Below are positions 22,462-31,038 of a stretch of 35,062 bases of DNA, in pieces (the first letter of the stretch is position 1; each line of letters starts with the position of its first letter). The stretch comes from JARROD01 sp037384225. Its GTDB lineage: Bacteria > Pseudomonadota > Gammaproteobacteria > Pseudomonadales > Cellvibrionaceae. Both the position numbers and the translations under genes were made by a program. The DNA lies in assembly GCA_037384225.1 (NCBI GenBank), contig JARROD010000038.1, forward strand, positions 1-35,062, given 5' to 3'. Below the pieces are notes generated by a model. It saw nothing but the letters and a program-made list of their open reading frames with translations. It searched no databases and had not been told where the DNA came from.

Positions 22462-23907
22462 TCATCCCACCGTGCCTTCCAGGCTGAGTTCGAGCAGCTT
22501 GTTGGCCTCCACCGCAAATTCCATCGGCAAATGTTCAAACACCTCCTTGCAAAAGCCGTTGACAATCATCGCCACCGCCTGTTCTGCGTCCAGCCCCCTC
22601 TGGCGGCAATAGAACAACTGCTCATCGGCAATTTTCGACGTGGTGGCCTCGTGCTCGACAATACTGTCCGGCTGTCTGGACTCGATATAGGGGACCGTGT
22701 GAGCGGCGCATGTGTGCCCTAACAGCAGAGAATCGCACTGGGTATAGTTGCGCGCTCGACGCGCACGCGGCGACATGCGTACCAGTCCGCGATAGGTATT
22801 GCTGCTGTGGCCGGCCGAAATGCCTTTGCTGACAATGGTGCTTTTGGTGTTAGGGGCGAGGTGGATCATTTTGGTACCGGTGTCCGCCTGCTGGTAGTTT
22901 TTGGTGACCGCCACGGAGTAGAACTCTCCTGCCGAGTGCTCTCCCTTCAGAATCACACTGGGGTATTTCCAGGTAATCGCCGATCCGGTTTCGACTTGCG
23001 TCCAGGAAATACGCGAGCGGGCTTCGGCGCAAAGACCGCGTTTGGTGACAAAGTTGTAAATGCCGCCGCGGCCATGTTCGTCGCCCGGGTACCAGTTTTG
23101 CACGGTAGCGTATTTGATTTCCGCGTCCTCTAACGCGACCAGTTCCACCACGGCCGCGTGCAGCTGGTTTTCATCACGCATCGGTGCAGTGCAACCCTCG
23201 AGGTAGCTGACATAGCTGCCTTTGTCGGCAATGATCAGCGTGCGTTCAAACTGCCCGGTATTGGCCGCATTGATGCGAAAATAGGTGGACAGTTCCAGCG
23301 GGCAGCGCACGCCTTCCGGCACGTAGACAAAGGAACCGTCGGTAAATACCGAGGCGTTTAGAGCCGCGTAAAAGTTATCGCCCCGGGGGACCACCCGCCC
23401 GAGGTATTTACGCACCAGGTGCGGATGTTTTTGAATCGCCTCGGAGATGGGGCAGAAAATCACCCCTGCGCGGGCCAGTTGTTCCTTAAAGGTGGTGGCG
23501 ACAGAAACACTGTCGAATACAGCGTCCACGGCTACTCCGGCCAGCATTTTCTGCTCGTGGAGAGGGATGCCCAGCTTGTCGTAGGTGCGCAACAGTTCCG
23601 GATCCACTTCATCCAGGCTTTTGGGACCATCGGACAGGGATTTGGGGGCACTATAGTAATGAATGGCATTGAAATCGATAGGGGCGATATTGAGTTTAGC
23701 CCAATCAGGCAGCGGCATTTTGCACCAGTGGCGATAGGCTTCCAGTCGCCACTGAAGCATAAATCCGGGCTCTTGCTTGCGCGCCGAAATCAGGCGGATC
23801 ATGTCCTCATTCAGCCCGGCGGGAACGGTTTCCGTTTCCACATCGGTGTAAAAGCCGTGTTCGTATTTTTGCTTGAGCCATTGGTCCAGCTGTTCGCTTT
23901 GACTCAT
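22462..23907 (-). CDS. sufB: SufB, scaffold subunit of the SufBC2D complex
   Basis: The main cluster-building subunit. It has 481 residues, the usual length. Family stretches include YYSAPKS, GVIFCPISEAIQKHPHLVRK, SFVYVPEGVRCPLELSTYFR, YLEGCTAPMRDENQLHAAVV, WYPGDEHGRGGIYNFVTKRG and CDSLLLGHTCAAHTVPYIES, including several conserved cysteines. ATG 23907 follows GGGAG. It is the first gene of the suf operon, divergent from the regulator. A tandem 13-bp repeat array lies just upstream in its leader. Confidence 0.97.
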   Translation of the reverse strand: MSQSEQLDQWLKQKYEHGFYTDVETETVPAGLNEDMIRLISARKQEPGFMLQWRLEAYRHWCKMPLPDWAKLNIAPIDFNAIHYYSAPKSLSDGPKSLDEVDPELLRTYDKLGIPLHEQKMLAGVAVDAVFDSVSVATTFKEQLARAGVIFCPISEAIQKHPHLVRKYLGRVVPRGDNFYAALNASVFTDGSFVYVPEGVRCPLELSTYFRINAANTGQFERTLIIADKGSYVSYLEGCTAPMRDENQLHAAVVELVALEDAEIKYATVQNWYPGDEHGRGGIYNFVTKRGLCAEARSRISWTQVETGSAITWKYPSVILKGEHSAGEFYSVAVTKNYQQADTGTKMIHLAPNTKSTIVSKGISAGHSSNTYRGLVRMSPRARRARNYTQCDSLLLGHTCAAHTVPYIESRQPDSIVEHEATTSKIADEQLFYCRQRGLDAEQAVAMIVNGFCKEVFEHLPMEFAVEANKLLELSLEGTVG

Positions 23908-23923
23908 GTTATCGATCTCCCGG

Positions 23924-23975
23924 TTGGCTACAACTGTTGGCTACAACGGTTGACTACAACTTTTGATTACTACCG
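23924..23975. repeat. Tandem 13-bp repeats in the sufB leader
   Basis: Four consecutive 13-bp units, TTGGCTACAACTG, TTGGCTACAACGG, TTGACTACAACTT and TTGATTACTACCG, end 17 bp before the sufB start codon. A degenerate fifth follows. They would be transcribed in the sufB 5' UTR. Confidence 0.85.
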
Positions 23976-24038
23976 TTTGGCTGCAGATCTCCCAATATGT
24001 GTGATTATTAATTATACTGTGGAGGTATAATTTAAAGT

Positions 24039-24053
24039 ATACTAGTTTAGTAT
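24039..24053. promoter_or_regulatory. Candidate binding site for the SUF regulator
   Basis: ATACTAGTTTAGTAT is a perfect 6-bp inverted repeat with a 3-bp spacer in the sufB/regulator divergent region. It resembles IscR-type boxes (ATA...TAT with AT-rich core). A related GGTATAATTTAAAGTATAC segment lies immediately to its left. Control of both divergent units is inference. Confidence 0.55.
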
Positions 24054-24180
24054 GGTATGTAAACCAAGAGTCTCTGGGTTAATAAATTCTGGGTCAATAA
24101 ATAATGGCGAATGCGGGTCGCACAGTCGGTTGTCGAGAGGAAAGCAAGCTGACGGATGCAAGCGAGGTGGGTAAAAGCAA

Positions 24181-24627
24181 ATGTTGAAGATTGGTAGACT
24201 GGCGGACTATGGCCTATTGATAGCACACTACCTCGAACAACGGGCTGAACAGGTGACCACCGAGGAAATTGCCAGGGGTACGTTTATACCGGTAGCCACT
24301 GCCCGCAAACTGCTCAAGTATCTGGTCGATGGTGGCATAGTCGCTTCCCGCCGCGGTCTTCGCGGCGGCTATCAACTGGCGCGTCCGGGGCCGGAAATCA
24401 GTATTGCCGATGTAATTCAGGCCGTCGAAGGGCCGATTGCGTTGACCGAGTGCAACCGCGGCAGTGGCAATTGCGAATTGGAGCCCACCTGCGCCCTGCG
24501 CGACAGCTGGAGTTTTATCAACGATTTGGTCACCGATCGCCTGAAGACGTTCACCCTCGCGGATATTGCTTCGGATATGCGCCACCCACCGGCAGCGGCG
24601 CAAGTGCAAGTGGTGCAAGCCAAGTAG
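24181..24627 (+). CDS. SUF system Fe-S-sensing transcriptional regulator (Rrf2/IscR family)
   Basis: An Rrf2-family winged helix-turn-helix regulator that senses Fe-S status and controls suf genes. At 148 residues it has the HTH in TTEEIARGTFIPVATARKLL, the wing in SRRGLRGGYQLAR, and three cysteines at 91, 98 and 104 (TECNRGSGNCELEPTC) that match the cluster-binding positions of IscR. ATG 24181 follows GAGGTGG. It is divergent from sufB, the usual arrangement for the gammaproteobacterial SUF-type regulator. It converges on fghA with only 38 bp between. Confidence 0.92.
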   Translation: MLKIGRLADYGLLIAHYLEQRAEQVTTEEIARGTFIPVATARKLLKYLVDGGIVASRRGLRGGYQLARPGPEISIADVIQAVEGPIALTECNRGSGNCELEPTCALRDSWSFINDLVTDRLKTFTLADIASDMRHPPAAAQVQVVQAK

Positions 24628-24665
24628 TTGGAATTTCCCCCCCTCCGGGGCCCGGCCCGCTTTTG

Positions 24666-25508
24666 TCAAGCCAGCGCCCGGGCGTGAAAATTGACGTGAT
24701 CTTCAATAAAGCTGGCAATAAAAAAGTAGCTGTGATCATAACCCTCCTGCAGGCGCAACTGCAGCGGGTAACCGGCTCTTTCACAGGCCTGATTCAGCAA
24801 CTCGGGCTGCAGTTGTTCCTGTAGAAATTGATCGGCACTGCCCTGGTCCACCAACAGTGGAATACGCTCCTGTGCCTTGCCAATAAGCTCCGTGGTGTCA
24901 TAGTCGTGCCAGATGGCCATATTGTCTCCGAGGTAATTTCCCAATGCCTTGCGGCCCCAGGGGCAGCGTATGGGGGAACTGATGGGAGCGAAAGCCGACA
25001 TGGAACGGTAATTTCCGGGGTTTTTCAACGCTATTGTCAGGGCGCCGTGGCCGCCCATGGAGTGGCCGAAAATACTGCATTTATCAACGTCGATGGGAAA
25101 ATTTGCGTTGACCAGCGCCGGCAGCTCATGGGCGATATAGCTGTACATTTGGTAATGTTCGGCCCAGGGTTCTCGGGTGGCATTGAGGTAAAATCCGGCC
25201 CCCAGCCCCATATCGTAGCTGCCTTCGGGGTCATCGGGTACAGACTCGCCGCGAGGACTTGTATCAGGGGCGATTATGGCGACGCCATTTTGTTCGGCGT
25301 AACGTTGGGCGCCGGCTTTCTGTACAAAGTTTTCATCGCTGCAGGTGAGACCTGAAAGCCAGTAAAGAAGCGGAACTTTCGCTGTACTGGAATTGGAAGG
25401 CAAGAAGATAGAGAAGCGCATTTGGCAATTGAGTGAGGTGGAGTCGTGGCTATATTGCAATTGTTCTCCGCCGAAGCATTTGTGACCGTCGATTTGTTTT
25501 AAGTTCAT
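24666..25508 (-). CDS. fghA: S-formylglutathione hydrolase
   Basis: Hydrolyses S-formylglutathione to formate and glutathione in formaldehyde detoxification. It is an esterase-D-type alpha/beta hydrolase of 280 residues. The nucleophile Ser150 is in FGHSMGGHGAL, the acid in VDQGSADQF near residue 220, and the histidine in EGYDHSYFFIASFIEDH near residue 257. The oxyanion region LYWLSGLTCSDENF is typical. ATG 25508 is preferred over the TTG one codon earlier; a GGAG lies 13 nt upstream. The expected partner, glutathione-dependent formaldehyde dehydrogenase, is not in the window. Confidence 0.95.
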   Translation of the reverse strand: MNLKQIDGHKCFGGEQLQYSHDSTSLNCQMRFSIFLPSNSSTAKVPLLYWLSGLTCSDENFVQKAGAQRYAEQNGVAIIAPDTSPRGESVPDDPEGSYDMGLGAGFYLNATREPWAEHYQMYSYIAHELPALVNANFPIDVDKCSIFGHSMGGHGALTIALKNPGNYRSMSAFAPISSPIRCPWGRKALGNYLGDNMAIWHDYDTTELIGKAQERIPLLVDQGSADQFLQEQLQPELLNQACERAGYPLQLRLQEGYDHSYFFIASFIEDHVNFHARALA

Positions 25509-25702
25509 CAATGGTTTAAAACTCCAAAGTCTGGTTGTTGAACGTCATTTTGCTGCGGGATTAAGGGGGTTTGTGCCATCATAGCGCAGAGTCTACTGCA
25601 TAACTATGTACTGTGGCAGATTCGCAAATGCGCTGGTTGCGATGCGGTAAGCGAAGCATTGGCACAGCGTTTCCGTGCTGTCCCAATTTGTGTTTCCTCT
25701 AT

Positions 25703-25730
25703 TTGCCATTTTTAATACCTTTGATATAAT
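25703..25730 (+). promoter_or_regulatory. Sigma-70 promoter for the structured RNA
   Basis: TTGCCA (25703-25708) and TATAAT (25725-25730) are separated by 16 bp. The -10 box is a perfect match, and transcription should begin near 25737, exactly where the first hairpin starts. Confidence 0.7.
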
Positions 25731-25736
25731 GCGCCG

Positions 25737-26034
25737 CCTCAATGGAGGGAAAGTTCCCTGGGTTGAGGTTGTACTTGAGACTTGAGATAGACGAGATTGA
25801 TAGTACAAAACCCGGTTGTAATGCCTTCCCCTCATTAGCGGAGCGAAAATGCCGGCTAATGAGATGATACAAGCGTCAGTTGACTGATGCGGATGTTAGT
25901 TAACTGTTCAGGTATTGGAGCCAACAGGCGGCTTATCCCAATCGGGATGAAGCTGACAGGCGAAGCCTTATTCTGTTGCCAGATTATGTGCCATATTTGG
26001 CACTTCCGGAAAGCCCCTTTATAAGGGGCTTTTT
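25737..26034 (+). ncRNA. Candidate structured non-coding RNA of about 300 nt
   Basis: This is a geneless stretch with a strong promoter and a rho-independent terminator. It contains at least six hairpins in order: 25737-25768 (CCTCAA...TTGAGG with an inner GGGAA/TTCCC), about 25772-25808 (TTGTACT/AGTACAA), 25831-25863 (CTCATTAGC/GCTAATGAG) and 25877-25906 (CAGTTGACT/AGTTAACTG). A larger CAACAG/CTGTTG domain (25922-25978) holds TATCCCAATCGGGATGA. Then come 25988-26003 (GTGCCATATTTGGCAC) and the terminator. It does not show the hallmarks I know for tmRNA, RNase P, 6S or SRP RNA. GGA triplets in several loops could suit CsrA/RsmA binding. An ORF of 41 codons from 25742 has no ribosome site. It could instead be a leader of rimP. 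Confidence 0.6.
26011..26034 (+). terminator. Rho-independent terminator of the structured RNA
   Basis: AAGCCCCTT, loop TAT, AAGGGGCTT, then TTT. It is a strong 9-bp stem and U-tract. Confidence 0.85.
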
Positions 26035-26137
26035 CGTATGCGACTTTTTGTCAGGGTCAATTTGCCGGTGCGTAGGGTTGACCGGTGTTGCCGAGAAGCC
26101 GTAATAAATAGCCGCAGAGGCCTGCGGCGCAGTGAGA

Positions 26138-26160
26138 ATGGGCCGAGAGCCCATTTTTTA
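26138..26160 (+). terminator. Second terminator or attenuator before rimP
   Basis: ATGGGC, loop CGAGA, GCCCAT, then TTTTTT. It is preceded by another GC hairpin (GCCGCAGAGGCCTGCGGC at about 26111-26128). The rimP start lies 50 bp on, so it may act as an attenuator of the translation operon. Confidence 0.65.
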
Positions 26161-26210
26161 TTTTCCCGGTTGGTTTGATAATAATTGCAAATTCAGGTGG
26201 TTGTGGCGAA

Positions 26211-26666
26211 ATGTCATCCAGGCACGATCAGTTAACAGTATTGATTGAACCCGTGGTCAAAGCGTTGGGTTGCGTGCTATGGGGGCTCGAATACTTATCC
26301 CAGGGCCGGCGCGTTACACTGCGGGTATATATCGATAAAGAGGGTGGCGTGAATCTCGATGATTGCGAAAAAGTCAGCCGCCAGATCAGCAGCGTGCTGG
26401 ATGTAGAGGATCCTATACAGGGGCAATACGCTCTGGAAGTCTCCTCTCCGGGGGTCGATCGCCCATTGTATACCTTGGCGCAGTTTTCCAGATATGTTGG
26501 GGAGCGGGTGAATATACGCCTGCGGGTGCCGTTTGAAGGCCGGCGAAAGTTTACTGGCACATTGAGCGGCGTTGAAGATAACGACGTATTAGTGGTGGTG
26601 GATGAGCATGAATATCTGCTGCCAGTTGAAACTATTGAAAAGGCCAATATTATTCCCCGCTTTTAA
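26211..26666 (+). CDS. rimP: Ribosome maturation factor RimP
   Basis: Needed for 30S subunit maturation. The 151-residue protein shows GLEYLSQGRRVTLRVYIDKE, the GVNLDDCEKVSRQISSVLDV helix, YALEVSSPGVDRPL (family signature) and FTGTLSGVEDNDVLVVVD in the C-terminal SH3-like domain. ATG 26211 follows CAGGTGG; a TTG at 26175 would add 12 residues and is less likely. It opens the rimP-nusA-infB operon. Confidence 0.95.
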   Translation: MSSRHDQLTVLIEPVVKALGCVLWGLEYLSQGRRVTLRVYIDKEGGVNLDDCEKVSRQISSVLDVEDPIQGQYALEVSSPGVDRPLYTLAQFSRYVGERVNIRLRVPFEGRRKFTGTLSGVEDNDVLVVVDEHEYLLPVETIEKANIIPRF

Positions 26667-26700
26667 GGGAAGACTCGATGGAGTGTAACGAGGCGCACGA

Positions 26701-28209
26701 ATGAACAAAGAAATTTTACTGGTAGCCGATGCGGTATCTAATGAAAAGGGTGTCGACCAAAGTGTGATTTTCGAGGCTATCGAAATAGCATTGGCCACAG
26801 CGACCAAAAAGCGTTATGACGAAGATGCCGATATTTATGTTTTGATCAATCGCAAGACTGGAGATTACGAATCATTTCGGCGTTGGGAGGTCGTTGACGA
26901 CGATACCCTGGCAACGTTGGGCACACAGTTCACCCTGGAAGAAGCACACGAAAAAGATCCCAACCTGAAGCCTGGTGATGTCTATGAAGAAAAGGTGGAA
27001 AATATAGAATTTGGCCGCATTGCTGCTCAGACCGCGAAACAGGTCATTGTGCAAAAAGTGCGTGAAGCAGAGCGTGCCCAGGTAGTGGAAGAATATCGCG
27101 ACAGGGTCAACGAACTCGTTAGCGGTACAGTCAAAAAAGTGACTCGTGACAACATTATTGTCGACCTGGGTAACAATGCCGAAGGTTTACTGCCCCGGGA
27201 TCAACTGGTCGGACGCGAAGTGTTTCGCATGGGGGACCGGGTGCGGGCGTTGCTGTTGGATGTTCGCCCTGAAGCGCGCGGTCCACAACTGTATTTGAGC
27301 CGCTCATGTCCGCAAATGCTGATTGAGTTGTTTAAAATAGAGGTCCCGGAAATCGCAGAAGAAGTTATTGAATTGAAAGCCGCGGCCCGCGACCCGGGCT
27401 CGCGGGCCAAGATAGCGGTGAGAACCAATGACGGCCGCATCGACCCGGTGGGCGCCTGTGTCGGTATGCGCGGATCGCGGGTGCAGGCTGTGTCCAATGA
27501 GTTGGGTAACGAACGTATCGATATTGTGCTTTGGGACGATAACCCGGCTCAATTTGTCATTAACGCCATGGCACCAGCGGAAATTGAGTCCATTGTGGTG
27601 GATGAAGATGCGGGTTCCATGGATGTTGCCGTCGCGGAAGACAACCTGGCGATGGCGATTGGGCGCAGTGGTCAAAATGTCAGACTGGCCTGTGAGTTAA
27701 CGGGCTGGGATATCAACGTTATGAGTATCGAGGAATGGAAATCCAAGCAGGAAGAGGAAACGGGAAATTACCTCGACGTGTTTATAGATGCGCTGGATGT
27801 CGATGAGGACATCGCCTCTGTATTAGTGGATGAAGGTTTCACTTCTCTTGAGGAGGTGGCCTATGTACCGCTCGAAGAGATGCTGGGCATCGAGGGGTTT
27901 GACGAAGAAATTGCCGAAGAACTGCGGGCTCGGGCTAAAGATGCGCTTTTGACCCAGGCGCTGGCTTCAGAAGAAAAGCTCGAAGAGGCGGAGCCGGCAG
28001 ATGACCTGCTGAACATGGAAGGTATGGATAGGCTCCTGGCCTATCGGTTTGCGAATCTAGGCATTGTGTCCATGGAGGATTTGGCTGAGCAGGCTGTTGA
28101 TGACCTGCTGGGTATCGAAGGGCTGGACGAAGAGCGCGCAGCAGCGTTGATTATGAAGGCGCGCGAACCATGGTTTGCCGATACCCAGCCCGAAGGTAGC
28201 AAGCAATAA
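26701..28209 (+). CDS. nusA: Transcription termination/antitermination factor NusA
   Basis: Binds RNA polymerase and nascent RNA to control pausing, termination and antitermination. It has 502 residues. The N-terminal polymerase-binding domain is at 1-130. The S1 domain (SGTVKKVTRDNIIVDLGNNA) follows at about 135-200, then two KH domains (ACVGMRGSRVQAVSNELGNE and AIGRSGQNVRLACELTGW). Two acidic repeats typical of gammaproteobacteria are at the C-terminus (LLGIEGFDEEIAEELRARA-like and LLGIEGLDEERAAALIMKA). ATG 26701 follows GAGG. It lies 34 bp after rimP. Confidence 0.98.
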   Translation: MNKEILLVADAVSNEKGVDQSVIFEAIEIALATATKKRYDEDADIYVLINRKTGDYESFRRWEVVDDDTLATLGTQFTLEEAHEKDPNLKPGDVYEEKVENIEFGRIAAQTAKQVIVQKVREAERAQVVEEYRDRVNELVSGTVKKVTRDNIIVDLGNNAEGLLPRDQLVGREVFRMGDRVRALLLDVRPEARGPQLYLSRSCPQMLIELFKIEVPEIAEEVIELKAAARDPGSRAKIAVRTNDGRIDPVGACVGMRGSRVQAVSNELGNERIDIVLWDDNPAQFVINAMAPAEIESIVVDEDAGSMDVAVAEDNLAMAIGRSGQNVRLACELTGWDINVMSIEEWKSKQEEETGNYLDVFIDALDVDEDIASVLVDEGFTSLEEVAYVPLEEMLGIEGFDEEIAEELRARAKDALLTQALASEEKLEEAEPADDLLNMEGMDRLLAYRFANLGIVSMEDLAEQAVDDLLGIEGLDEERAAALIMKAREPWFADTQPEGSKQ

Positions 28210-28226
28210 GACACTGAGGAAAGAGA

Positions 28227-30944
28227 ATGGCAGAAGTAACTGTAAGCGAACTCGCCAAATCAGTAGGAGCCTCGGTTGAGCGGCTGCTGAAGCAAATGAA
28301 GGAGGCCGGCCTGAATCACCAGTCGCCGGAAGCGGTTGTTTCAGATACAGAGAAGCAAAGGCTCTTGTCGTTTCTGAAAACCAGCCACGGCGAAAGCTCC
28401 ACCGTGCCGAAGAAGATAACGCTCAAACGTAAAACCACTACAACGCTGAGAACCGGCAGCGGCAGTGGGCGCAAAACGGTAAATGTTGAAGTGCGTAAAA
28501 AACGTACTTACATCAAGCGCGACCCGGCCGAGTTGCAGGCTGCAGCCGAGGCTGAAAGACGCTTGGTCGAGTCGCAGGCCGAACCGGACACAGCCGAACC
28601 TGCGCCAGTGGCGCAAGCGCTCAGCTCGCTGGTAGACGACGCTGAAGTTAAGCGCCAGGCCGCACTGGAAGCACGGCGTAGGGCGGAAGAAGAGTCGAAA
28701 GTCGCCGCGGAGCAGAAAGCGGCGGCTGAAGCTCGAACCGAGGAGGAAGCTCCGGTAGAGGAGGCGTCGAAGAGCGCAGAAGTGGAACCCGGTACTGGTG
28801 TTGTATCTGAAGCGCGAGAGACCGCTGAGGCTGAAGGCAAGGCAGCCGCGGTCGACAACGGCGGTGAAAAAACGGCTGTGCCCGCCGGGGAAAAGGTTGA
28901 GGAGCAGACTGCGGCACAAAAAGCCAAGCAGGAGGCGGAAAAAAGCAAGCACGGCAAGAAAAAGACAAAACACGAATTGGAAGCTGAAGAGCGCGACCTC
29001 GAAGAGAAAGCCCGGTCGAAAAAGGCCGCCAGGAAACCGGGGCCGAAGAAAAATAAAAAAGCCGTGTTGCTCGACCTCGACAGTGAGCTTGCTGATGACG
29101 ATGAGCGGGCAACTTCAAGGTCGAAGCGAATGTCTCGGTCTAACATCAAAGTTTCGAACAAACACGGTTTTAAAAAACCGACTGGAAAAATTGTGCATGA
29201 AGTAGAACTTCCAGAAACCATAGTGGTTTCTGAACTCGCTCAAAAAATGAGTATCAAGTCCGGGGAAGTGATCAAGCAATTGATGAAGCTCGGCACTATG
29301 GCCACTATCAATCAGAGTATTGATCAGGAAACAGCGCAACTGGTGGTGGAAGAATTTGGCCACAAGGTAAAACTGGTGAGCGAAAACGCCGTTGAAGAAG
29401 CGCTGGAAGAATCACTGGAGGCCGGCTCCGGTGAACAGGTATCCCGAGCTCCGGTGGTTACCGTTATGGGCCATGTGGACCACGGCAAAACCTCATTGCT
29501 CGACTATATTCGCGAAACCAGGGTGGCCTCTGGGGAGGCCGGCGGTATTACCCAGCATATCGGTGCTTATCGAGTGAAAACCGGCCATGGTGAAATTACT
29601 TTTCTCGATACCCCCGGCCATGCCGCCTTTACGGCGATGCGAGCCCGCGGGGCCCAATGTACCGATGTCGTCATTCTGGTGGTTGCCGCTGACGACGGGG
29701 TGATGCCACAGACCGAAGAAGCGATTCAGCATGCCAAAGCGGCTGGTGTTCCCCTGGTCGTGGCCATTAATAAATGCGATAAAGAATCCGCCGATCCAGA
29801 GCGGGTTAAAAATGAACTGTCGGCAAAAGATGTGATTCCGGAAAACTGGGGTGGCGATACCCAGTTTGTCAATGTATCGGCTCACACAGGCGATGGCATC
29901 GATGAATTGTTGGAAGCGGTGTCGCTACAGGCGGAATTGTTGGAACTTACAGCGGTTAAGGACTCGCCCGCCAAAGGCGTCGTGGTCGAATCGCGTATGG
30001 ATAAAGGTCGCGGTGTGGTTGCCACTGTGTTGGTGCAGTCAGGCACCATGAGGCGTGGCGATATTCTGCTGGCTGGCCAAAGCTATGGCCGGGTGCGGGC
30101 AATGACCAACGAATTGGGACAGCAGGTCGATGAAGCTGGGCCTTCCACACCGGTGGAAATTCTCGGCCTCGATTCACCCCCGGATGCCGGCGATGAGTTT
30201 GTTGTGGTTCCAGACGAACGTCGGGCAAGGGATGTGGCGGAACACCGCAGCAACAGGTCGCGCCAGGAAAAACTGCAGCGGCAACAGGCCGCCAAACTGG
30301 AAAACATGTTTGCCGGTCTGGGCGAAGGGGAAAAGAAAGTGCTGCCGGTGGTGATCAAAACCGATGTGCGCGGTTCTCTGGAAGCGATTATTTCCGCGTT
30401 GGCCGATATGGGTAACGAGGAGGTTCAGGTTAATATCGTCTCCTCCGGCGTTGGTGGTATCACCGAAAACGATATCAATTTGGCATTGACATCCGGGGCT
30501 ATCGCCATCGGCTTTAATGTCCGCGCCGATGCAGCAGCGCGCAAGCAGGCGGAAGCGGAATCCGTTGAAATTCGTTACTACAGCATTATCTATCAGTTGT
30601 TGGACGAGGTTAAGCAGGCGTTAGCGGGAATGCTGGAGCCCGAGCGTGTCGAAGAGATTGTCGGCATTGCCGATGTCCGCGACGTGTTCCGCTCGCCCAA
30701 GTTCGGTCAGGTGGCCGGTTGTATGGTTGTCGAGGGAACTGTGTACCGCAACAAGCCGATTCGTGTGTTGCGCGATAATGTGGTTATCTTTGAGGGGGAA
30801 CTCGAATCCCTGCGCCGTTTTAAAGACGACGTCAATGACGTGCGCAACGGTATGGAATGTGGTATCGGGGTGAAAAACTATGATGTTAAGGTCGGTGATC
30901 AGATAGAAGTGTTCGAAGTTAAAGAGGTCGCGCGCGAACTGTGA
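28227..30944 (+). CDS. infB: Translation initiation factor IF-2
   Basis: A GTPase that places fMet-tRNA on the 30S subunit. It has 905 residues. An IF2-N domain is at 1-52. A long Ala/Glu/Lys-rich linker covers roughly 90-300, and a second IF2-N repeat (LPETIVVSELAQKMSIKSGE) follows. The GTPase has G1 GHVDHGKTS near residue 415, G3 DTPGH near 461, G4 NKCDK near 515 and G5 SAHTGDG. Domains II, III and IV follow, with the C2 domain binding fMet. The linker is not a low-complexity artefact; it is normal for this family. ATG 28227 follows GAGGAAAGAG, 17 bp after nusA. Confidence 0.98.
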   Translation: MAEVTVSELAKSVGASVERLLKQMKEAGLNHQSPEAVVSDTEKQRLLSFLKTSHGESSTVPKKITLKRKTTTTLRTGSGSGRKTVNVEVRKKRTYIKRDPAELQAAAEAERRLVESQAEPDTAEPAPVAQALSSLVDDAEVKRQAALEARRRAEEESKVAAEQKAAAEARTEEEAPVEEASKSAEVEPGTGVVSEARETAEAEGKAAAVDNGGEKTAVPAGEKVEEQTAAQKAKQEAEKSKHGKKKTKHELEAEERDLEEKARSKKAARKPGPKKNKKAVLLDLDSELADDDERATSRSKRMSRSNIKVSNKHGFKKPTGKIVHEVELPETIVVSELAQKMSIKSGEVIKQLMKLGTMATINQSIDQETAQLVVEEFGHKVKLVSENAVEEALEESLEAGSGEQVSRAPVVTVMGHVDHGKTSLLDYIRETRVASGEAGGITQHIGAYRVKTGHGEITFLDTPGHAAFTAMRARGAQCTDVVILVVAADDGVMPQTEEAIQHAKAAGVPLVVAINKCDKESADPERVKNELSAKDVIPENWGGDTQFVNVSAHTGDGIDELLEAVSLQAELLELTAVKDSPAKGVVVESRMDKGRGVVATVLVQSGTMRRGDILLAGQSYGRVRAMTNELGQQVDEAGPSTPVEILGLDSPPDAGDEFVVVPDERRARDVAEHRSNRSRQEKLQRQQAAKLENMFAGLGEGEKKVLPVVIKTDVRGSLEAIISALADMGNEEVQVNIVSSGVGGITENDINLALTSGAIAIGFNVRADAAARKQAEAESVEIRYYSIIYQLLDEVKQALAGMLEPERVEEIVGIADVRDVFRSPKFGQVAGCMVVEGTVYRNKPIRVLRDNVVIFEGELESLRRFKDDVNDVRNGMECGIGVKNYDVKVGDQIEVFEVKEVAREL

Positions 30945-31038
30945 TGTTCGCGTAGATGCCGGATGAAAGGGTGCCGGACGCTCACAAAGGGGGCCGGATG
31001 TTCAAAGCGTGCAGGATGCGCAATGAGAGGTTTTGGAA

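Noticed and set aside
25593..25835. Minus-strand frame of 80 codons over the structured RNA promoter
   Set aside because: It is read antisense to a good promoter and hairpin, has no ribosome site or recognisable family.
25742..25867. A 41-codon ORF inside the structured RNA (MEGKFPGLRLYL...)
   Set aside because: The start codon lies inside the first hairpin without a ribosome site, and the peptide has no recognisable features.
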